Source: Fictibacillus nanhaiensis (lineage in GTDB: Bacteria > Bacillota > Bacilli > Bacillales > Fictibacillaceae). Taken from it: 64,000 bases of DNA. Location of the stretch: NCBI RefSeq assembly GCF_023715445.1, contig NZ_JAMBOD010000004.1:62001-126000 (forward strand). The letters are read 5' to 3'. Every line of letters begins with the position of its first letter. Within the stretch, counting starts at the first letter, position 1. The notes under the pieces are model-generated. The model saw only the letters and a program-made list of their open reading frames with translations, did no database searches and was not told the DNA's origin. Position numbers and translations under genes: made by a program. Shown piece after piece: positions 59,841 through 64,000 of the stretch.

Positions 59841-60235
59841 TTTTTCATCTCCTCTTTCATCCGTTTTTGCAAATTTGGCTTACTGCGGTTATTAATTTCC
59901 TCAAGCTTGTTTCGAATATCTACTTCGATGTCCCGGTTAAAGAACGTTGCAAACTTACACAGGTATGCAATGCTGTCAGCAATTTCTTTCCCAATATCCT
60001 CTGCCACTTCCTTTTTAGCTAATAAAAACGCATGTTCTTTATCGATGCCATCTTCCTTTAATTCGTATGTAAGATTCATCAGTTTCCTGAGTTCTTCTGC
60101 AATTTCAGCGATTTCTGTGGTTAAAAGCATATGATTAAGCAAAAGTGATTCTATACTGCTCTCTGAGTTCTCCTTACTAATCTCCCAACCTTTTTCCAAT
60201 TGAAATGCTTCTAATTCTTTATGTATGTAATTCAT
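59837..60235 (-). CDS. MazG-like NTP pyrophosphohydrolase domain protein
   Basis: This 132-residue helical protein carries the MazG-like pattern LLNHMLLTTEIAEIAEELRKLMNL...EVAEDIGKEIADSIAYLCKFA, with the Glu/Asp metal-binding residues EIAEE and EIADS. Such proteins hydrolyse (d)NTPs. Its stop overlaps the start of the alpha/beta hydrolase gene, so both form an operon of two. Confidence 0.75.
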   Translation of the reverse strand: MNYIHKELEAFQLEKGWEISKENSESSIESLLLNHMLLTTEIAEIAEELRKLMNLTYELKEDGIDKEHAFLLAKKEVAEDIGKEIADSIAYLCKFATFFNRDIEVDIRNKLEEINNRSKPNLQKRMKEEMKK

Positions 60236-60345
60236 TGTGTCTTTCCTCCGATCTATTCCTATACTTTTACTTTCTTCTTGTTTCTTGCTTTTCCTTCCCT
60301 TAAGAATGAAAAATTGCTATAATTTTACAAAATCTGGAGGTGCTT

Positions 60346-60948
60346 ATGGAACATAAAACGGCTGATAGACCGAATTGGAAAAGAGTAACAGAACGATCGT
60401 TTGAAGTAGTGCATAGAGAAGATGGCTGTTTTAAGGGGAAAGTGACAGCTACTCATCTAAAAAAAGTTTCCTATCCACTTATCGTACAATATAAAAATTA
60501 CGAACTTTGCATTGCAGATTCTGGATACACATGGCTGCAGCACTTTCCGGAAGGAAAAAACTATACGGTAACAACAGTACTGGATCAAAAGGGAGATGTT
60601 GTTCAGTTCTATATCGATATGTGTTTGGAACACGGTGTTAACGATGAGGGTATTCCGTGGTTTTTAGACCTTTATTTAGATATCGTTATACTTCCTGATA
60701 AGGGGATTTTTATTTTGGATGACAATGAGTTGATGGAAGCTTTCAACAATGAAAACATTACAGAAAAGGAATTAATACTAGCCCATCAAACTTCAGAAGA
60801 AATCATTGATAAGTATAAAAAAGGAAAATTTGAGGAGCTCGAAATATGTGAAAAACATTCGGCAGAATGGCTTCACGAAAAAAAATTCACTAAAAGTAAA
60901 CGTACTGAAAACAACTCTTCAAGCCAGCCTAAGTTGCACTTCAGCTAA
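60346..60948 (+). CDS. DUF402 domain-containing protein
   Basis: This 200-residue protein has a DUF402 core (about residues 35-165) with VVQFYIDMCLEHGVNDEGIPWFLDLYLDIVILPDKGIFILDDNELMEA. The conserved Asp/Glu residues of that segment form the divalent-metal site seen in DUF402 phosphatases. The C-terminal tail is Lys-rich. The start is ATG 60346 after CTGGAGG. Related proteins hydrolyse nucleoside di- and triphosphates. Confidence 0.8.
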   Translation: MEHKTADRPNWKRVTERSFEVVHREDGCFKGKVTATHLKKVSYPLIVQYKNYELCIADSGYTWLQHFPEGKNYTVTTVLDQKGDVVQFYIDMCLEHGVNDEGIPWFLDLYLDIVILPDKGIFILDDNELMEAFNNENITEKELILAHQTSEEIIDKYKKGKFEELEICEKHSAEWLHEKKFTKSKRTENNSSSQPKLHFS

Positions 60949-60967
60949 CTAGTATTCGGGCAATTAA

Positions 60968-60996
60968 AAACCAGAGGTTTTCGTCCTCTGGTTTCA
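60968..60996. terminator. Terminator between DUF402 and 77-residue genes
   Basis: AAACCAGAGG (60968-60977) pairs exactly with CCTCTGGTTT (60984-60993). Confidence 0.85.
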
Positions 60997-61230
60997 TTAA
61001 TTTACGGGTTGATTCTTTTCTAAAAAACGCTGCGCATCTTCTACTTCATCAAGAACTTGCGACCCAATAATCCCTTCTTCTTCATCTAAATAAGTCACTT
61101 GAAAATATCCGCCTTCACCTTGTGGGACATATCGCATTCTAACAAGCTCCCGTTGCTGGTCTTCTTCTCTCCAAAACTCCAACTCTTGTTCCGGATCACT
61201 CATCAGCTTTTCTATTTGATTTTTCTCCAT
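60997..61230 (-). CDS. Hypothetical acidic 77-residue protein
   Basis: A small, acidic and soluble protein (MSDPEQELEFWREEDQQRE; YLDEEEGIIG). AGAGGTG precedes the ATG and a terminator follows the stop, which supports a real gene. It is convergent with the DUF402 gene. No family recognised. Confidence 0.6.
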   Translation of the reverse strand: MEKNQIEKLMSDPEQELEFWREEDQQRELVRMRYVPQGEGGYFQVTYLDEEEGIIGSQVLDEVEDAQRFLEKNQPVN

Positions 61231-61346
61231 GTTTGTTAGACACCTCTAAATTATCTGTGATATTGTACATTCATTTTTACCCTAAAATGAAACCTCTAAA
61301 CCATTAACAGTATCCGACATTTCCTGGGGAATATTGTCTACGTCTG

Positions 61347-61922
61347 CTATTGAATATAATGGGAAGATCTTACCCATTTCACCAAAACTTCCTCAGTACT
61401 CAATATTTCAGCAAATTCATTATTTAAATGTGATAGTGCTGATTCATGTACATCCTGAGCTGAGAATATCCTTCCATTGTAGGACACCGTTCTAAAAGCT
61501 GCTGTAGCATCATGAACTAATGAAACGCCAAAACCATAGTTAGCTGCCATCCTTACTGTGGTAGATACACAATGATTGGTCGTCAGCCCCGCTATAATAA
61601 GCTGCTGAATCCCATTCTTGTCCAGTTCTTCCTTTAACGACGTTCCAATAAACGCACTATTCACACTCTTTATAAAAAGCGGTTCATTCTCTTTCGGTTC
61701 GAAGCCTGTTTTCAGTTGATAACCTAACTTCGTTGGATGAAGTGGTGCATTTTTATTCTCAGATTGGTGCTGAACATGAAAAATCGGTAATTTTGAATTT
61801 CTAAAAGCATCGATCAACGTAAGCATATTCACTTCTGCATTGGGATTGTTTCGCTCTCCCCAAAAATCGACATCATCAAAACCTTTTTGAACATCAATGA
61901 TAAGCAAACATGCTTTTTTCAC
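61347..61922 (-). CDS. Isochorismatase family cysteine hydrolase
   Basis: This 191-residue enzyme has the family triad Asp (LLIIDVQKGFDD, residue about 9), Lys (FIKSVNSAF, near 84) and Cys (LTTNHCVSTTVRMA, near 118), with cis-peptide motif before the Cys. It resembles nicotinamidase/YecD-type amidohydrolases. The substrate is not determined by sequence. It lies alone, divergent from the LysE gene. Confidence 0.88.
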   Translation of the reverse strand: MKKACLLIIDVQKGFDDVDFWGERNNPNAEVNMLTLIDAFRNSKLPIFHVQHQSENKNAPLHPTKLGYQLKTGFEPKENEPLFIKSVNSAFIGTSLKEELDKNGIQQLIIAGLTTNHCVSTTVRMAANYGFGVSLVHDATAAFRTVSYNGRIFSAQDVHESALSHLNNEFAEILSTEEVLVKWVRSSHYIQ

Positions 61923-62066
61923 GGAAACGGCTCCTTTGTACAGATGATAGTTAGACCTTTATGTAATTCTTCGTTGAATTTTTTACATTTCCTGCCGTAA
62001 TATTCTTTTTCAAGCATTCATAATCTGTACAAATGATAGACAAGCCCTATAATCAGGAGGAGTACC

Positions 62067-62702
62067 TTGGGTGACATTTGGGTAATATGCATTCATTTTA
62101 TGATGCTCGGTATAAGTTTAGCGGTTCCGGTGGGTCCGATTAAACTTGAAATGATAAAAAGAGGGTTAACTGGCGGTTTCTGGTCCTCCTGGCTTGTTGG
62201 GCTTGGAGCAGTAAGTGCAGATTTTATTTTTATGTTTACTATTTTTTTAGGTCTTTCCCCCTTCCTTCAAAATAATATGGTTCAGATCGGCATGCTTATT
62301 GCCGGGACAATCATTTTGTCGTATTTAGGAACTTCTACGTTAATCGATTCATTTTCGAAAAAAAATATACTTTTATTAAATGAAAACAAACTTCGTCAAC
62401 ATCCCTTTTGGACAGGTTTTATACTTGCATTGATGAATCCTTTTAATTTTGTATTCTGGTTTGGTGTTTATGGAGGCACGCTACAAAGTATTCCTCCTCA
62501 ATTTAGCAGGTGGATCACAGCTGGTTTAAGTTTGTTTATTATTGCTGGCATTATTTTATGGAATATAAACATTGCGTTTACCGTTCACTACTTTCGCACA
62601 CTTATCAATGAAAAAGTGATTAGATGGATGACAGGTTTAGCAGGGGCAGGTCTGCTGGGGTTTGCTTGTCATTTGTTTTTAAAGCTTTTAAAAAACATAT
62701 AA
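62067..62702 (+). CDS. LysE/RhtB family exporter
   Basis: This 211-residue membrane protein has six predicted helices with the LysE motifs GISLAVPVGPIKLEMIKRGLTGGFWSSWLVGLGAVSAD (about 13-50) and LMNPFNFVFWFGVYGG (near 115-130). The family exports amino acids or their analogues. The start is TTG after AGGAGG. It is monocistronic. Confidence 0.88.
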   Translation: MGDIWVICIHFMMLGISLAVPVGPIKLEMIKRGLTGGFWSSWLVGLGAVSADFIFMFTIFLGLSPFLQNNMVQIGMLIAGTIILSYLGTSTLIDSFSKKNILLLNENKLRQHPFWTGFILALMNPFNFVFWFGVYGGTLQSIPPQFSRWITAGLSLFIIAGIILWNINIAFTVHYFRTLINEKVIRWMTGLAGAGLLGFACHLFLKLLKNI

Positions 62703-62738
62703 AAACAGTCCGTGCTTCAAGAACACGGACTGTTTTTT
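62702..62738. terminator. Terminator between LysE and yteA genes
   Basis: AAACAGTCCGTG pairs with CACGGACTGTTT around CTTCAAGAA, followed by TTTT and overlapping both 3' ends. Confidence 0.88.
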
Positions 62739-63465
62739 ACTTATCATATTTATCTCGGTCTAACTGTCTTTCTTCCTCTCGATCCAGTTCTTCTTCATAC
62801 TCTTCGTGTTTACGGTTTTGTACAACGTTTACTTCTGTCCCTGTAATATCCGTTGTTACAAACCCCTCATAGTTTTCTACATAACCGTCATCGTCATCGG
62901 AGTCCTCATACATCTCATTATAATCTTGTTTTTCATGATCAGTAAAATCCGATGGTGTTTCACTTGTTCCGTATCTAGCTACTGTTTGCCAAGTGTCTTC
63001 CGCGTCATAGAAAGTTGCATCATTATTATCGTTGCTTCTCCTAGAATAATCTGGGCCAGAGACAGCTTCCTCAACTGGCCTGTCATCTGAAGAATGCTGA
63101 CCAGGACTGTGTTCTTTACAATAAAGCGTAGAGGGTATCGCCTCCAACCGTTCTTTAGGAATGTCAACTCCGCATGTTTTACAAACGCCGTATTTTCCTC
63201 TTTCAATGCTGTTTAGTGCGGCATCGATATCTTCTAGCTCTTTTTCATGAAGGTCGTTTAATGCAATATCTTTTTCTTTTTCAAACAACTCAGTTGCTAA
63301 GTCACCGGGATGGTTATCATAATTTGATAATTCTCCCACTGATTCTTTCGGAAATTCATTATCGCTTCCAAAAGAGTCGTTCCTTTCTCTCATTTCTTTT
63401 ATTTCATTTTTACGAGAAGTTAAGATTTGTTTAAAATGATCCATTTCTTGTGTAGATAATGACAT
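62737..63465 (-). CDS. yteA: YteA-like DksA/TraR C4-type zinc finger protein
   Basis: This 242-residue sporulation-associated protein has an N-terminal coiled-coil hairpin (about 1-85, RKNEIKEMRERNDSF...) and a DksA/TraR-type zinc finger: CKTCG (about 96-100) and CKEHS with SIERGKYGVCKTCGVDIPKERL. The C-terminal 130 residues are very acidic and low-complexity (EDSDDDDGY, EEYEEELDREEERQLDRD), a long tail beyond the canonical DksA length that is normal for the YteA family. Expected to contact RNA polymerase; role in spores not defined. Confidence 0.87.
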   Translation of the reverse strand: MSLSTQEMDHFKQILTSRKNEIKEMRERNDSFGSDNEFPKESVGELSNYDNHPGDLATELFEKEKDIALNDLHEKELEDIDAALNSIERGKYGVCKTCGVDIPKERLEAIPSTLYCKEHSPGQHSSDDRPVEEAVSGPDYSRRSNDNNDATFYDAEDTWQTVARYGTSETPSDFTDHEKQDYNEMYEDSDDDDGYVENYEGFVTTDITGTEVNVVQNRKHEEYEEELDREEERQLDRDKYDK

Positions 63466-63789
63466 TTTTCAAGCTCCCTTCCTACATCCTTATACCATTT
63501 CATACCCTATTTCCGAAGAATATATCCATCCCGTGTATTTTGTACATTTCCCACCCATGCTATACTTTAAAGAATTCTCCTGATCCCCTTTACTTACTTC
63601 ATTTATTTAAAAAATACACGATAATCATCATACAACCTTTATTCCTTTAATCCCTTGAATAGTTAAAATGGACTAAAAGATGCGAATAAAATGTAAAAAA
63701 GTGTAGAAAAATAGCTTTTTTTCCAAGTTTTTGTAAGGTATGCTATTAGTATCTTTTTAAAAGTAACAGTAAGAATGGCGGGTGGGACT
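63466..63789. other. 324-bp intergenic region without a gene
   Basis: AT-rich (TTTTT, AAAAAATACAC) region between the divergent yteA and truncated right-end genes. It should contain both promoters. A possible extended -10 (GTAAGGTATGCTATTAGTAT) is near 63733-63752, but no site was firmly assigned. Confidence 0.35.
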
Positions 63790-64000
63790 TTGACGATTTA
63801 CGATCAATTTGAAAGACGTTTATTAAAGAACTATGTGATAGGATCAACTGCTGCAGTTTTAGGAGTTGGCGGCGTCTTTCTATTTACTACACTCCGTTTT
63901 TCTGCGCAAGAATTCCTTGTACTTTTCGGTATACTTGTGTCATCTTGCTTAATTATGTTTTCATTAGAATATCTGTTTTTTCGTATGCATACATCCGTTT
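63790..64000 (+). CDS. Membrane protein, N-terminal fragment (truncated by window end)
   Basis: TTG at 63790, preceded by GGTGGG, opens a frame that runs without a stop to the window end (70 residues). It starts with a polar segment MTIYDQFERRLLKNYV and has two predicted transmembrane helices (about 17-33 and 40-60). This is too short to name the family; sensor kinases and cyclases of bacilli often begin like this. Confidence 0.6.
   Translation, partial: MTIYDQFERRLLKNYVIGSTAAVLGVGGVFLFTTLRFSAQEFLVLFGILVSSCLIMFSLEYLFFRMHTSV

Noticed and set aside
1-64000. tRNA, rRNA, tmRNA or IS transposase genes
   Set aside because: No such sequence was recognised on either strand; a tRNAscan-SE or ISfinder search was not possible here.

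Overview
This window comes from a low-GC, endospore-forming member of the Bacillaceae. The evidence is an alpha/beta-type small acid-soluble spore protein, a LysM/GH18 spore-type glucosaminidase, a YteA-like DksA/TraR protein, strong AGGAGG ribosome-binding sites, a T-box leader and a TPP riboswitch. It could be Fictibacillus or a close relative, but the sequence alone does not fix the genus. I see no rRNA, tRNA, IS transposase, CRISPR array or intact prophage. Most of the window is chromosomal housekeeping and accessory genes in short operons, mostly on the minus strand.

Layout. 0-13.6 kb: end of an ABC exporter operon, patatin phospholipase, SH3/amidase_3 autolysin, Cof-type HAD phosphatase, EamA exporter with an unusual upstream leader or sRNA, SASP, large secreted nuclease, SRAP protein, thioesterase, NAD-type 6-phosphogluconate dehydrogenase and TauE permease. 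13.6-31.3 kb: DegV, MarR, WYL regulator, YdjO, YtxH, a P1B-4 metal ATPase, a TetR-linked ABC exporter, Nudix, DUF47-Pit phosphate uptake, a frameshifted small gene, SgrR with a divergent MFS/YdcF operon, a DAACS symporter and T-box-controlled proS. 31.7-40.4 kb: LysM/GH18 enzyme, then a LacI-controlled sugar operon (ThuA, two Gfo/Idh/MocA dehydrogenases, a TIM-barrel isomerase) with two matching operators, an AI-2E family permease and a DUF1206 protein. 40.4-47.3 kb: Fsr-type MFS, an ArsR-small protein-ClpP operon, and a TPP-riboswitch thiDMEW operon. 47.3-64 kb: IDEAL protein, DUF4349 lipoprotein, SEC-C protein, SteT-like permease, DeoR regulator, YkvI, diguanylate cyclase, lone holin, orphan FlgM-like pair, NCS2 permease, hydrolase/MazG pair, isochorismatase, LysE and YteA.

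The most unusual content is non-coding. (i) A REP-like palindrome family built on GGGGACAGAC/GTCTGTCCCC or GGGGTCAGACCCC occurs eight times. Five copies sit within about 25 bp of the stop of a minus-strand gene, three carry an added CAAATACAAAT hairpin, and one lies in frame inside thiM, where it appears to add about nine residues. (ii) Three unrelated short direct-repeat arrays at 1.4, 6.7 and 53.0 kb all have the same 20-22 bp period, close to two helical turns. (iii) A 222-bp interrupted palindromic element with a run of 13 C lies in the thi leader between riboswitch and thiD. Candidate gene systems worth testing are the ArsR-69aa-ClpP operon, the orphan FlgM-like/95-aa pair, and the candidate sRNA or attenuator upstream of the EamA gene.
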